From positions 21,816-85,815 of the forward strand of contig CAZYSP010000002.1 in assembly GCA_964650285.1 (NCBI GenBank): 64,000 nt of DNA, written 5' to 3'. The notes beneath the pieces are model-generated. The model was not told the origin of the DNA and ran no database searches. It worked only from the letters and a program-made list of their open reading frames with translations. The position numbers and the translations under genes were made by a program. The DNA comes from JACPJP01 sp964650285 (GTDB taxonomy: Archaea; Nanobdellota; Nanobdellia; Woesearchaeales; GW2011-AR4). Numbering within the stretch: position 1 is the first letter of the stretch; each line of letters starts with the position of its first letter. Positions 7,024 through 15,637 of the stretch are shown here, one piece after another.

Positions 7024-7644
7024 ATGGTTAAGGGATTTTTTATTGTTATGGATGGTATAGATGGCAGTGGCAAGAGTGAAATGGTAAAGCTTCTGCATGA
7101 CTATCTTTTGTCAAAGAGCAAGAAATACAGGATTTTGACAACTAGAGAGCCGACAAATGGTATGTATGGCAAGGAAATAAGGGATATTCTGGCAAAAGAG
7201 AAGGATCCTAACATAAACGGGCAGAAGATGCTTGAGCTGTTTATAAAAGACAGGGAAGAGCATTTGAAAAACACAGTTATTCCGTTTTTAAACAAATCAA
7301 ATGACCATGAGGCGAATATAGTCATATGCGACAGGTATTATTACTCAACTATTGCCTTCCAGGCTACACAAGGCTTGGATATGAAGATGCTTATAGAGAT
7401 AAATAAAGAATTTTTAATGCCAGAGATTGCCTTTATACTTGATGTGAGGCCAGAGGTTGCTTTGGAAAGAATAAAGAGCAGGGAAAAAGAGAAGTTTGAG
7501 CAGCTTGAGTTTATGAATAAGCTAAGAGAAAGGTTTTTAGAACTTCCTAGATTATTGAAAGATAATATAAAGATAATTGATGCTTCTAGAGTCCTGAATG
7601 AGGTTTTTAATGATATAAAGAAAGAAGTAGACAAATTATTTTAG
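7024..7644 (+). CDS. tmk: Thymidylate kinase
   Basis: 206 aa. Phosphorylates dTMP to dTDP. The P-loop GIDGSGKS is at residues 11-18, the substrate DRYYYSTIAFQ motif near 105, and TREPT near 40. The lid region is present (REKEKFEQLEF). A TATA-like AAATTATATAT is about 22 bases before the ATG, suggesting a leaderless mRNA. It is convergent with the dut gene, which supplies dUMP for dTMP synthesis. Confidence 0.95.
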   Translation: MVKGFFIVMDGIDGSGKSEMVKLLHDYLLSKSKKYRILTTREPTNGMYGKEIRDILAKEKDPNINGQKMLELFIKDREEHLKNTVIPFLNKSNDHEANIVICDRYYYSTIAFQATQGLDMKMLIEINKEFLMPEIAFILDVRPEVALERIKSREKEKFEQLEFMNKLRERFLELPRLLKDNIKIIDASRVLNEVFNDIKKEVDKLF

Positions 7645-7656
7645 ATTTTAGAAAAA

Positions 7657-7749
7657 TTAAGCTTGCTCTTCCTCATCCTCTTCTTCCTTTTTCTCTTCAA
7701 ACTCATCCAACTTTTTGTTTTTTTGTGTTGTTTTGTAGCTTACTGGCAT
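7657..7749 (-). CDS. Small acidic-tailed protein (30 aa) downstream of dut
   Basis: A 31-codon frame whose ATG follows a strong GAGGTG site 5 bases upstream, starting 13 bases after the dut stop. The sequence begins MPVSYKTTQKNKK and ends in an almost purely acidic stretch (EEKKEEEDEEEQA). The ribosome-binding site and co-directional spacing argue that it is translated. No known family recognised. Confidence 0.55.
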   Translation of the reverse strand: MPVSYKTTQKNKKLDEFEEKKEEEDEEEQA

Positions 7750-7761
7750 TTTGCACCTCTT

Positions 7762-8193
7762 TTATAAGCCTGTACTTCCGAAACCATTCTCGTTTCTTGT
7801 TGTTTTTCCCAGTTCTTTTACTTCCTCAAATACAGCTTCCTCAACTTTGGCGAATATAAGCTGTCCAATCTTTTTTCCCTTTTCAATCTTATAAGGCTCA
7901 TTGCTGAAATTTATTAGTGGAACTCTTATTTCTCCCCTATAGCTGCTGTCTATTGTACCTACTGCATTCGCATGGCTTATTCCATGATTTAAGGCCAAAC
8001 CAGATTTTGGTCTTACCTGAGCTTCATAGCCATGAGGGATTTCCAGCTTTAATCCAGTTGGGATTAACTTGCGTTCCATTGGCTTAAGAGTATGTTCCTC
8101 TGCGGAATAAAGGTCAACCCCCGAATCACCATCATGGGCATAGCTTGGTGCCGGGATATTGGAAATTTTTTGCATCTTTATTGTGAGGGACAT
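7762..8193 (-). CDS. dut: dUTP diphosphatase
   Basis: 143 aa trimeric dUTPase. All five motifs appear: DSGVDLYS, RPKSGLALNHG, GTIDSSYRGEI, KKIGQLIF and the C-terminal RNENGFGSTGL, which closes over the nucleotide. It hydrolyses dUTP to dUMP. I chose the ATG at 8193 because a TTTAAATA box lies about 35 bases upstream and leaves no room for the longer frame from 8262. The next gene is a small acidic ORF in the same direction. Confidence 0.94.
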   Translation of the reverse strand: MSLTIKMQKISNIPAPSYAHDGDSGVDLYSAEEHTLKPMERKLIPTGLKLEIPHGYEAQVRPKSGLALNHGISHANAVGTIDSSYRGEIRVPLINFSNEPYKIEKGKKIGQLIFAKVEEAVFEEVKELGKTTRNENGFGSTGL

Positions 8194-8264
8194 TTTTAGA
8201 AATAAATTTTCATTAGCAAGCTCATATTTAAAGAATGTGGGAATAGAAAGTATATTTTGCAAAG

Positions 8265-8768
8265 TTATTTTTTGACAAAATCCATTAGAGACTCTAAACT
8301 ATGATGCATTACTTTCCCGTTTTCCGGATTTATTTTCATATTTAATGTTTTAAATGAATGCGTCATGTAGGTTATGTTCCATATATTTCCATACTCTTCA
8401 AGGTTTTGCAATATTGCTATTGTTCTGCTTACTAACTCCTTTGGGTATTTGTTCTTTTGAAATTCCTTTGCTTTTTTTAAGATGCTTTTAAATGAAATTT
8501 CTATTTTTTCAGTATCTATTTGCTTTACTACTGTGTCTGGTTTTTTAAATACCTCTTCTTCTTCTTTTATTTCTATCATGTCTTGATCAACAATAAAAGT
8601 GATTATTTTGTCTGTCGCTTTATGATAAAAGCCAAACTGCCATGGGACTTCTTTATTGTCCTCAAGCATTTTGAATGTATAAGAAAGAAAAGCATCTTTA
8701 TTTTTAATGTTCCATTGTTTAAACTCTTTGCTTTCTTTTAATTTTTTTAGTGCTGAATCAAACTCCAT
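8265..8768 (-). CDS. Conserved hypothetical protein
   Basis: 167 aa, soluble, no signal peptide. It has a mixed alpha/beta N-terminal domain (WQFGFYHKATDKIITFIVDQ) and a helical C-terminal part (FQKNKYPKELVSRTIAILQNL, YMTHSFKTLNMKINPENG). I do not recognise the family. It is transcribed divergently from taw1 with 52 bases between start codons, and is followed by dut on the same strand. Confidence 0.7.
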   Translation of the reverse strand: MEFDSALKKLKESKEFKQWNIKNKDAFLSYTFKMLEDNKEVPWQFGFYHKATDKIITFIVDQDMIEIKEEEEVFKKPDTVVKQIDTEKIEISFKSILKKAKEFQKNKYPKELVSRTIAILQNLEEYGNIWNITYMTHSFKTLNMKINPENGKVMHHSLESLMDFVKK

Positions 8769-8820
8769 GCTCTACTGATAATAGTGAAAATTTAAATATG
8801 TTTGTAAAATACTTAAGAGT
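8769..8820. promoter_or_regulatory. Divergent promoter between hypothetical gene and taw1
   Basis: TTTAAATATG at about 8788-8797 sits roughly 25-30 bases before the taw1 ATG, the distance expected for a leaderless archaeal transcript. The other strand must use an overlapping AT-rich box for the hypothetical gene. Confidence 0.45.
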
Positions 8821-9792
8821 ATGGCAATTACAGTAAATGCAGTACATGAACAGAAAGAGCTTAAAGACAGAAAGAGATACAATGAGGGCTATCGTTTAGT
8901 TGGAAATCACTCTGCTGTTAAGATTTGTGGTTATTGCAGGAAAGCCGTTACTGGTAAAGATGTTTGTTATAAAAATACTTTTTATGGAATAAAGAGCTGG
9001 AGATGCGTGCAGATGTCTCCTACTTTCTTTTGCGACCACAGGTGTGTTTTTTGCTGGAGAAATATTGATTATGTATGGCCTAAGTGGCAAGGCCCTATTG
9101 ATGAGCCTGAGTTTATTGTGGATGAATGCATTAAGGCTCATATTGAGCTTCTGCAAGGGTTTAAGGGCAATTCTAATGTAGCTAAGGAAATGATTAAGGA
9201 AATTGAAAAACCACTGCACTTTGCTATTAGCTTGACAGGAGAACCAACAATGTATCCTAAGCTAGCTGAGATGATTGACTATATTAAGGAAAAGGGAATG
9301 AGTGCTTTTCTGGTTACTAACGGAACAATTCCAAATATGATTAAAAAACTAATTAATCATCAACCAACTCAGCTTTACATTAGTGTTTATGGTCCTGATA
9401 AAGAGATTTATCAGAAAACAGCTAATCCAATAAATAAAGATGGATGGGAAAAACTACAGAAAAGCTTGTCTATGATAAATAAGTTTAATAGAAATGTAAT
9501 AAGGCTGACTTTAGTTAAGGGATTTAATTTTGTTGATCCTGAAGGCTATGCAGGATTAATTGAGAACTACAAGCCAATGTTTGTAGAAGCAAAAGGATAT
9601 AGTTATGTTGGTCATAGCCAGCAACGTTTAGAAGTAAAAAATATGCCTTATCATCATGAGATAATGGAATTTGCAGAAAAAATTGAGGAAAACTCAAGCT
9701 ATAAGGTAATTGATCAAAAGAAAGAAAGTAAGGTTGTCTTGTTGGTTAGAGAAGATTTTGAAGGCAGAAAGATGGATTTTGAGGATTTGTAG
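8821..9792 (+). CDS. taw1: tRNA 4-demethylwyosine synthase (radical SAM)
   Basis: 323 aa. Builds the tricyclic wyosine base at G37 of tRNA-Phe from N1-methylguanosine and pyruvate. The radical SAM cluster CDHRCVFC is at C71/C75/C78. An N-terminal CGYC plus further cysteines could supply the second cluster. Also present are SLTGEPTMYPKL (SAM-binding GE motif), VTNGT and the conserved HSQQRL near the C-terminus. Leaderless start likely. Confidence 0.95.
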   Translation: MAITVNAVHEQKELKDRKRYNEGYRLVGNHSAVKICGYCRKAVTGKDVCYKNTFYGIKSWRCVQMSPTFFCDHRCVFCWRNIDYVWPKWQGPIDEPEFIVDECIKAHIELLQGFKGNSNVAKEMIKEIEKPLHFAISLTGEPTMYPKLAEMIDYIKEKGMSAFLVTNGTIPNMIKKLINHQPTQLYISVYGPDKEIYQKTANPINKDGWEKLQKSLSMINKFNRNVIRLTLVKGFNFVDPEGYAGLIENYKPMFVEAKGYSYVGHSQQRLEVKNMPYHHEIMEFAEKIEENSSYKVIDQKKESKVVLLVREDFEGRKMDFEDL

Positions 9793-9846
9793 AAGATTTT
9801 AAATATAGTTATTTATTAGTTAATGTTTATGGATAAAGAATTTAAA

Positions 9847-10449
9847 CTAGATTTTTATGATTTTTCCATAAGGACCGGGATTAATAACTTCAGTTTTCTT
9901 TATCTTGTCTTTTTTGCCAAAGGTTTCATGCAAATGGCCGCATATATACAAATCTATTTTGTTTTTGATTACAAAGTTCCTGAATGTCTTGTTTCCGCAG
10001 TGGCTGCCTACTATTAAATCAACCTTTGTTTTGTAAGGACTTGCGTGTGTTATGAAAATTATTTTTTTGTCCTTGTTCTTCCTCATTATTTTTTTGAATT
10101 TTTCTCCTGTTTTGTAGAAGCCTGGAGTTGTTAATGAAAATCCTTCGCCACCGTAGCCCAGGAAAATGTGGTTATTCTGCCTGTATTGTTTCTTATGGAT
10201 GAAGATCAGATTTTTGTATTTTTTGCATATTTTTCTTAGCACTTTGTCTGTTTCGTGGTTGCCAGGGATTATGAGGGTTTTTTTCTTTAACTTGTTTAAT
10301 TTATTTAAAATAAAATTAAGGTCCTGCTCGAAAATAGAAACATCTCCTGCGCATATTAATATGTCAGGATTTTGCTTTTTTACCTTTGATTTTATTTTTT
10401 TGAATGCGTAAGATGAAAGATGCAGATCTGTAAAGGCTAAGAGTTTCAT
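9847..10449 (-). CDS. Metallophosphoesterase (ICC-like)
   Basis: 200 aa calcineurin-like phosphoesterase with DLH, GDVSIFEQD, GNHE, THASPYKT and GHLHETFGKKD motifs supplying the two-metal site. Different subfamily from the phosphoesterase at 1776: it has GNHE instead of GNMD and an extended RQNNHIFLGYGG insert. Substrate cannot be inferred. It is the only gene on this strand between taw1 and the membrane ORFs. Confidence 0.88.
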   Translation of the reverse strand: MKLLAFTDLHLSSYAFKKIKSKVKKQNPDILICAGDVSIFEQDLNFILNKLNKLKKKTLIIPGNHETDKVLRKICKKYKNLIFIHKKQYRQNNHIFLGYGGEGFSLTTPGFYKTGEKFKKIMRKNKDKKIIFITHASPYKTKVDLIVGSHCGNKTFRNFVIKNKIDLYICGHLHETFGKKDKIKKTEVINPGPYGKIIKI

Positions 10450-10574
10450 TCTATTTATTTTTTAATTAATGATATATAAATATGTGTTTTTTATACATTA
10501 TAAAGTTGTAGGGGTTAGATATTCCTCAATTTTAGAGTAGAATTTTTAAACAATTAAAAATATACCATATATAA

Positions 10575-10697
10575 ATGCCGAAGAATAAACCAATTGGTGT
10601 ATATTTTCTTAGTATAATTGTACTTCTGGGAGCAATTTACACTATAATCATCTTTTTACCTTACTTATCATTGTTTTCAAGACTGATTTTGAATTGA
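10575..10697 (+). CDS. Membrane protein N-terminal fragment (probable first half of a frameshifted gene)
   Basis: 40-codon frame: MPKNKPIGVYFLSIIVLLG followed by one long hydrophobic segment. A basic start followed by PIGVYFLSIIVLLGAIY is typical of small multi-pass archaeal membrane proteins that continue with more helices. The next frame (10694-11035) supplies exactly such helices in the -1 frame, so the two are probably one gene broken near the TTTT at about 10672-10680. TATATAAAT immediately precedes the ATG. Confidence 0.5.
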   Translation: MPKNKPIGVYFLSIIVLLGAIYTIIIFLPYLSLFSRLILN

Positions 10698-11035
10698 ATC
10701 TCAAAAATAGTTTGATATTAATTTTAGCTATGCTACCAACAATTTATGCTTCTTTAATAGTTTATGTTTCAATTAAAACTCTCCAATTTAAAGAATCAGG
10801 GAGGAAATATATGATATTAGTATCCGTCCTAAATATTATAATCAAAGGTACACCTTTTGTTTATGACTTATTCTATAAGCAATATAATATTAATGATTTG
10901 ATAACTACTCTACTTACTACAATCTTTTCTATAGTTATAATATTCTATTTTGGAAGTAAACGAATAAAAAACATTTCAAAAAAAATCAAACTGCACCATA
11001 ATAATCTTCTAAAACTATTTTATCAATATTGTTAA
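10694..11035 (+). CDS. Membrane protein C-terminal part (probable second half of a frameshifted gene)
   Basis: 113 aa if translated from the TTG at 10694. It has three hydrophobic segments: SLILILAMLPTIYASLIVYV, the MILVSVLNIIIKGTPFVYDL region and TTIFSIVIIFYFG. The frame is open upstream of the TTG and joins the 10575 ORF after a one-base shift, giving a four-helix protein of about 150 aa. The 3' end overlaps the convergent VWA gene by 50 bases. Family not recognised. Confidence 0.5.
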   Translation: MNLKNSLILILAMLPTIYASLIVYVSIKTLQFKESGRKYMILVSVLNIIIKGTPFVYDLFYKQYNINDLITTLLTTIFSIVIIFYFGSKRIKNISKKIKLHHNNLLKLFYQYC

Positions 11036-12170
11036 CATCCTTAACGACATATAACTTTCCCTCTCCTAATTCAACTATTTTTTCAGCTAATTCTTTTCCT
11101 TTTTCATTCAGGTTGATTCCTATCAAGGATATTGTAATTCCTTTATTTCTTGCTATAGAAGCTTCCTGTAATGTTTCTTTTTCTGGCTCTTTTCCTATTG
11201 TTGGCAATGCGTCTGTAATTAAGATTAAATGTTTAGTAATATTTTCATTTGGAAACAATTCTATTGATTTTTTTAATGTTTTAACTATGTCTGTTTCTCT
11301 TGATGCCCTTATGCTTGTGATGTTTTTCAATAAATATGAAAAATCAATGGTAGGCTCTATTGTTGTTTTTATTTCTGAACCAAATACTATCAGTCCGACT
11401 TTGTCTTTTTCATCTATTGCCTTATATGCCAGGGCTATTCCTGCACGCTTGCAGGCATCTATCTTAGAGCCTTTCATACTGCCAGAAGCATCCAGGGCAT
11501 AAACAATATAGTTTTGACCTTTAGACTGCCTTTCATAAACCTTAAGGTCTTTTTCTTGCAGCTTCTTATGGCCCCTTCTTATTGCTAATTTTGCTGATTT
11601 TTTTATTGCTATGTCTTTGTATCTATCACTTTTTTTGTAATTCCTTACATCTTCTTTGCTTCCGTATATAGAAATGCGTTTATGTATTTTTTCTCCTAAA
11701 ATTCCCTGAGGTATTATTTTGTCAAGTTCTTCAAAATACATTACTAAAGATGCTAATTCGATGCCCTTATCAGTTATTTCATCATCTTTATTCAGAAATC
11801 CTTCTTCTTTTAATTTTTCAATATTCTTTTGTATTCTGAATTTTAATTCTTTTTGGAACTCCGGGATGTTGATATTTTTCTTAATATAGTCTGGGTTATA
11901 ACCTGTAGCCAGCTTTAACAAAGAAGGGCCAAATATGTGTTTTGCCATTGAATAATTTTTTACAAGCTGCTGGTAGAGCAAGTCTGGAGTAAAAGAATTT
12001 AGGCCCTGGTTTATTGAATCTCTTATCAGTTTTCCTTGCTCTATTGTTTCCTTGTCATTTTCCAAAACAGAATGCATCAGTTTTTTCTCTTCTTGTGAGG
12101 AAAGCTTTCCTGCTAGTTCAGTTATTTCATCTTTTTCTTCAAAATGTTGCTGGCTGTCAAAGTAAATCAC
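10986..12170 (-). CDS. VWA-domain protein (MoxR partner)
   Basis: 394 aa. The N-terminal 200 residues are helical. The C-terminal von Willebrand A domain has the metal-binding MIDAS motif DASGSMKGSK near residue 228, with the later RASRETDI and ITDALP positions. It overlaps the upstream MoxR ATPase gene by 14 bases, the usual arrangement in which a MoxR AAA+ ATPase and a VWA protein act together as a chaperone or metal-insertion machine. Cytoplasmic, no membrane segment. Confidence 0.9.
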   Translation of the reverse strand: MIYFDSQQHFEEKDEITELAGKLSSQEEKKLMHSVLENDKETIEQGKLIRDSINQGLNSFTPDLLYQQLVKNYSMAKHIFGPSLLKLATGYNPDYIKKNINIPEFQKELKFRIQKNIEKLKEEGFLNKDDEITDKGIELASLVMYFEELDKIIPQGILGEKIHKRISIYGSKEDVRNYKKSDRYKDIAIKKSAKLAIRRGHKKLQEKDLKVYERQSKGQNYIVYALDASGSMKGSKIDACKRAGIALAYKAIDEKDKVGLIVFGSEIKTTIEPTIDFSYLLKNITSIRASRETDIVKTLKKSIELFPNENITKHLILITDALPTIGKEPEKETLQEASIARNKGITISLIGINLNEKGKELAEKIVELGEGKLYVVKDVNNIDKIVLEDYYGAV

Positions 12171-13089
12171 CTTTTTTTTCTTCTAAAACTTCGCTGTCTA
12201 CAATGTTTTTTTCAAACTGTTCCTGTATGTATGCTTCTGGAGTTTGTAAATATTTGATTGATGGTTTTAATCTAATTCTATGTGCTAATACAGAAACAAC
12301 AATCTCTTTTAAATCATTAAAAGTTACATTTTTTCTTTTGCTTAACAAGGCATTTGATTGTGATCTTTCATACAAGCCTAATGATGCACGTACAGAAGGC
12401 TTTTTTTCCAGGTTCTTGTCTTCTCTTAATATTCTAATAAAATAAATCATTAACTCCAATAACTTACTGCTAACATTAATATTATCGATTTTCTTTCCTT
12501 TTTTTATTATTATTTCTTTTTCTATGTCAAGATTTTCCGGATAATGCATGTATATTAGGTCAAACCTGTCAAGCAGAACATCTGAGAGCTTTTCTGTTGA
12601 TGTGTCTTCTGGATTCATTGTTCCAATAAAAATAAAATCAATGCCAAAATCAACATCATAAGAGCCAATAGTGGCCTTTTTTTCTTCCAGAACCTGCAGT
12701 AAGGCATTTTGCACTTTTTCCGGGCATCTGTTTAATTCATCAAAGAATAAAATTCCCTTATCAGCTTTGAAAATCTTTCCTTTTGTAAATGCTTCTATGC
12801 TTAATGGACCGTATTTCAGGGCTTTAACAGGGTCTATATCACCCAGTAAGTCTTCAACTGTAAGGTCAGGACTTCCCTGTATCCTTATAAAAGGGGTTTT
12901 TTTACCTAATAATTTTGCAATGTTTTTAGCCAAAGTCGTCTTTCCAATTCCAGGTGGGCCTACAAGAATAATGTGTCTGTCTGTCAATAAAGCGGATTTT
13001 ACTGCTTGTTTTACCTTATCCTGGCCAATTATATCTGTAAAAGGGTCTTTTTCTTGCAACAATGTGTTTCTTAGGTCTTTGGTTATCAT
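12157..13089 (-). CDS. MoxR-family AAA+ ATPase
   Basis: 310 aa. Walker A GPPGIGKTT at about residue 42, Walker B GILFFDELNRCP, sensor-1 FIGTMNPED and an arginine-rich DVLLDRFDL segment, followed by a helical lid domain. MoxR ATPases remodel client complexes together with VWA proteins, and here the VWA gene overlaps directly downstream. No client gene is obvious in the neighbourhood. Confidence 0.92.
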   Translation of the reverse strand: MITKDLRNTLLQEKDPFTDIIGQDKVKQAVKSALLTDRHIILVGPPGIGKTTLAKNIAKLLGKKTPFIRIQGSPDLTVEDLLGDIDPVKALKYGPLSIEAFTKGKIFKADKGILFFDELNRCPEKVQNALLQVLEEKKATIGSYDVDFGIDFIFIGTMNPEDTSTEKLSDVLLDRFDLIYMHYPENLDIEKEIIIKKGKKIDNINVSSKLLELMIYFIRILREDKNLEKKPSVRASLGLYERSQSNALLSKRKNVTFNDLKEIVVSVLAHRIRLKPSIKYLQTPEAYIQEQFEKNIVDSEVLEEKKGDLL

Positions 13090-13158
13090 TTTGATTTATT
13101 TTATAAAAACATAATAGTAAGTTTTGTGATTTTATAAAGGTTGGGGTTTTGTATGTGT

Positions 13159-13749
13159 TCAGAAAAAGAGTCTTACAACCCAGATAGCACTAGCTGCAAC
13201 TAAAGGTATTATTAGATTATCATCAACCTCTTCTGCCCCTATCTTTATTTCTATGCCTTCTACTAACATTGCAAAGAAAGAGGCTGCAAGGGCCTCATAC
13301 CAAGCTACAAAAATAATGGCCCCTATGAATCCTGCTATAAAGCCTGCAATCCAGCCTTCTACGAATTTTGTGCTTACAAAAGGATGGGGTATTTTTCCAA
13401 ACTGGATTCCAAACAGATGACCTATGGAATCTGCAAATGTAAGAACAAGGATAGATGCTAGTACTATATCCATTGGAAATAAAAATAATACCAATAAGAT
13501 ACCTATGAGATAGAAAATTATTCCCTTGCCTGGAAATTTTTTGATATATGCTGCTCTTTCAAAGTGCTGCATAAACCAATATATACCAGGAATTTTATAT
13601 TTTTTGCTCAGGAAGGATATTATAATGCCTATTATGGCTGAAAAAAATATATGTATTTTTCCTATGAATCCGAACTTAAGCAGGACAACTACTACAATCC
13701 CAAAGATAATGTGTATAAGTTTCCTTTTTACTTCAAGTTTGGTCAACAT
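13159..13749 (-). CDS. SEC59/DGK1-type CTP-dependent lipid (polyprenol) kinase
   Basis: 196 aa, about six membrane segments. Family motifs: KRKLIHIIFG at the N-terminus and FADSIGHLFG, then KFVEGWIAGF in the second half. Members phosphorylate dolichol, diacylglycerol or phytol with CTP. It overlaps the DUF368 gene by 17 bases; DUF368 proteins have been linked to polyprenyl-phosphate transport, so a polyprenol substrate is likely. The C-terminal VDDNLIIPLVAA is shared with the second family member at 31103. Confidence 0.8.
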   Translation of the reverse strand: MLTKLEVKRKLIHIIFGIVVVVLLKFGFIGKIHIFFSAIIGIIISFLSKKYKIPGIYWFMQHFERAAYIKKFPGKGIIFYLIGILLVLFLFPMDIVLASILVLTFADSIGHLFGIQFGKIPHPFVSTKFVEGWIAGFIAGFIGAIIFVAWYEALAASFFAMLVEGIEIKIGAEEVDDNLIIPLVAASAIWVVRLFF

Positions 13750-14608
13750 CTTTCTCTAAATGAGTTATAAAATAAACTATAAACACTCCTAAGAGCAAAA
13801 AAACTACCATCAGTGCAATATTATAAGCCTCAAATGAAGCAGCAGTCTCATAAATTCTTCTCAATGGTATGCTTAACGATCCAACAACCAGCCCTAAAAG
13901 CACATACAAGGTCTTGCACCTGTCTTTTCTAAACAAAAATGAAATAATACGTGAAATAGTGAATGCGCCTAAACCAGCTCCTAAAATAAAAACTAGAAGA
14001 TAATAAAAATTACTAAATGGATCATATAAAACCTTAAGCATAAACTCATAAATACCTAAAACCAGCAGTATAAAGGCCCCGGAAATTCCCGGCAAAAACA
14101 TTGCGCTAATTGCCAAAAAACCCCCAATAAAGACATAGAATAAACCAGGAACTATTGAAACAGGAGAAAGAACAGATAGTAAAATCCCTGCTCCAAAACC
14201 CACAAATCCAAACAAAATATTTTTTGGCTTATGATTCTCGATTTTTTTATAAATAACAGTTGATGAAGCCAAAATCAAACCAATAAAAAATGATATAGTA
14301 AAAGCAAAATATCTATCCAAAAGAAATGAAATTACTCTGGACATAATCAAAAAAGCAGTTCCAATTCCAGCTACTAAAGTTATCAAAAAGATTAAATCTA
14401 ATTTTTTAATGCTCTCAATTAATTTGCCTTTATTTTTTGGATATTGAAAAAGGTCAAGAATTAGTGAGGGAGAAAAACTTTTGACAGCATTAATAAGCCT
14501 TGCATAGATTCCTGTAATAAACGCTATTGTGCCTCCGGATATGCCTGGTATAATATCGCAAATCCCCATCAACATCCCTTTAAGATATATTTTAACTGAG
14601 TTTTTCAT
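13733..14608 (-). CDS. DUF368 membrane protein, candidate polyprenyl-phosphate translocase
   Basis: 291 aa, about eight to ten membrane segments. The signature GICDIIPGISGGTIAFITGIY is at residues 16-36, and a second inverted copy (MFLPGISGAFILLVLGIY) is at about 165-183. Known DUF368 (PopT-type) proteins return the lipid carrier C55-phosphate across the bacterial membrane. In archaea the carrier would be dolichyl-type phosphate. The genes on either side, a sugar nucleotidyltransferase and a CTP-lipid kinase, fit a glycan-carrier pathway. Confidence 0.88.
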   Translation of the reverse strand: MKNSVKIYLKGMLMGICDIIPGISGGTIAFITGIYARLINAVKSFSPSLILDLFQYPKNKGKLIESIKKLDLIFLITLVAGIGTAFLIMSRVISFLLDRYFAFTISFFIGLILASSTVIYKKIENHKPKNILFGFVGFGAGILLSVLSPVSIVPGLFYVFIGGFLAISAMFLPGISGAFILLVLGIYEFMLKVLYDPFSNFYYLLVFILGAGLGAFTISRIISFLFRKDRCKTLYVLLGLVVGSLSIPLRRIYETAASFEAYNIALMVVFLLLGVFIVYFITHLEKDVDQT

Positions 14609-15636
14609 TGCACATCCTCTTTAATCTCTCCTTTTATTTTTTTATTGGGCCATATCTTGCATCCTGCATTAATAATTATGTTTTCTGCCCTGACGTTGTC
14701 AGATATTATAGCTCCTAATCTATCAATCTTTATTTTTTTATGTTTTACATTTGAATAGATATTGTTTTTAGCAATTATTGTACCATTAAAATACACATTT
14801 TCTCCAATAATAGAATCTTCAATAATAGAACCTTTATCAATAATCGTATTATCCATTATGATTGAGTTTATTACAGTTCCATTTATTATGCAATTGTTTC
14901 CAATAGATGAATTTTTAATGTTTCCATATGTTTTTGAATTTTTTCCAATTATGTTTTTGTTTTTTCTTAGTTTACGGTCAGCTGTCAACAAATCCCATGG
15001 GTGGCTTATCTGAAAGCAAAGAGAGCTATTGACACAATGAATTTTATTGTGTGCTGCAAGAATTTTTATTGCATCTGTAAGTTCGTATTCATTCCTTTTG
15101 GATTTTTTTATTTTTTTAAGAGTATCAAATATTTTCTTGTCTAGGGAAAACAGTCCACAGTTTACCAAGTTAGAGATAAATTTTTTTGGCTTTTCTACTA
15201 TATCAACTACGATATTATTTTCTTCTTTTATGACTCCAAAGTTTTGCCAGTTTTTTACTTTTTTTACAAGAATTGAGTATTGATACTTTGTTACTTTATT
15301 TATATCATTTTTTGAATAGATATTATCCCCAAGCATAAGAATAAATTTGTTTTTTATTTTATCCTTCAGAATAGAAACTGCATGCCCAGTTCCGAGCTGT
15401 TCTTTTTGCTCAACAAATTTTACTTTTAATTGCGGATAATTTTTTTGGATAAATTCCTTAATCATGTCTTTTTTATAACCAACAACTAAAATTATTTCTT
15501 TGGTTATATCTTTAACAGCCTCTAAATTCCACTCAAGAATCGTTTTATTGGCAACCTTAAGCAATGGCTTTGGTTTTGTTATTGTAAGAGGATGTGTTCT
15601 TGTAGATTTTCCAGCTGCTAAAATAACTGCTTGCAT
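14605..15636 (-). CDS. Sugar-1-phosphate nucleotidyltransferase with left-handed beta-helix
   Basis: 343 aa. N-terminal nucleotidyltransferase domain: LAAGKSTRTHPLT, KPLLKVANKTILEW, GTGHAV and MLGDNIY. The C-terminal hexapeptide-repeat part (SSIGNNCIINGTVINSIIM and similar, about residues 240-335) resembles the GlmU/archaeal bifunctional family that makes UDP-GlcNAc or dTDP-glucose. Whether the beta-helix carries acetyltransferase activity is uncertain because it is short. It overlaps the DUF368 gene by 4 bases and follows cca after 1 base. Confidence 0.87.
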   Translation of the reverse strand: MQAVILAAGKSTRTHPLTITKPKPLLKVANKTILEWNLEAVKDITKEIILVVGYKKDMIKEFIQKNYPQLKVKFVEQKEQLGTGHAVSILKDKIKNKFILMLGDNIYSKNDINKVTKYQYSILVKKVKNWQNFGVIKEENNIVVDIVEKPKKFISNLVNCGLFSLDKKIFDTLKKIKKSKRNEYELTDAIKILAAHNKIHCVNSSLCFQISHPWDLLTADRKLRKNKNIIGKNSKTYGNIKNSSIGNNCIINGTVINSIIMDNTIIDKGSIIEDSIIGENVYFNGTIIAKNNIYSNVKHKKIKIDRLGAIISDNVRAENIIINAGCKIWPNKKIKGEIKEDVQ

Positions 15637-15637
15637 C

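Noticed and set aside
9823..10017. Plus-strand 64-aa ORF after taw1
   Set aside because: Lies antisense to the phosphoesterase at 9847 and has no supporting features beyond a nearby TATA-like sequence.
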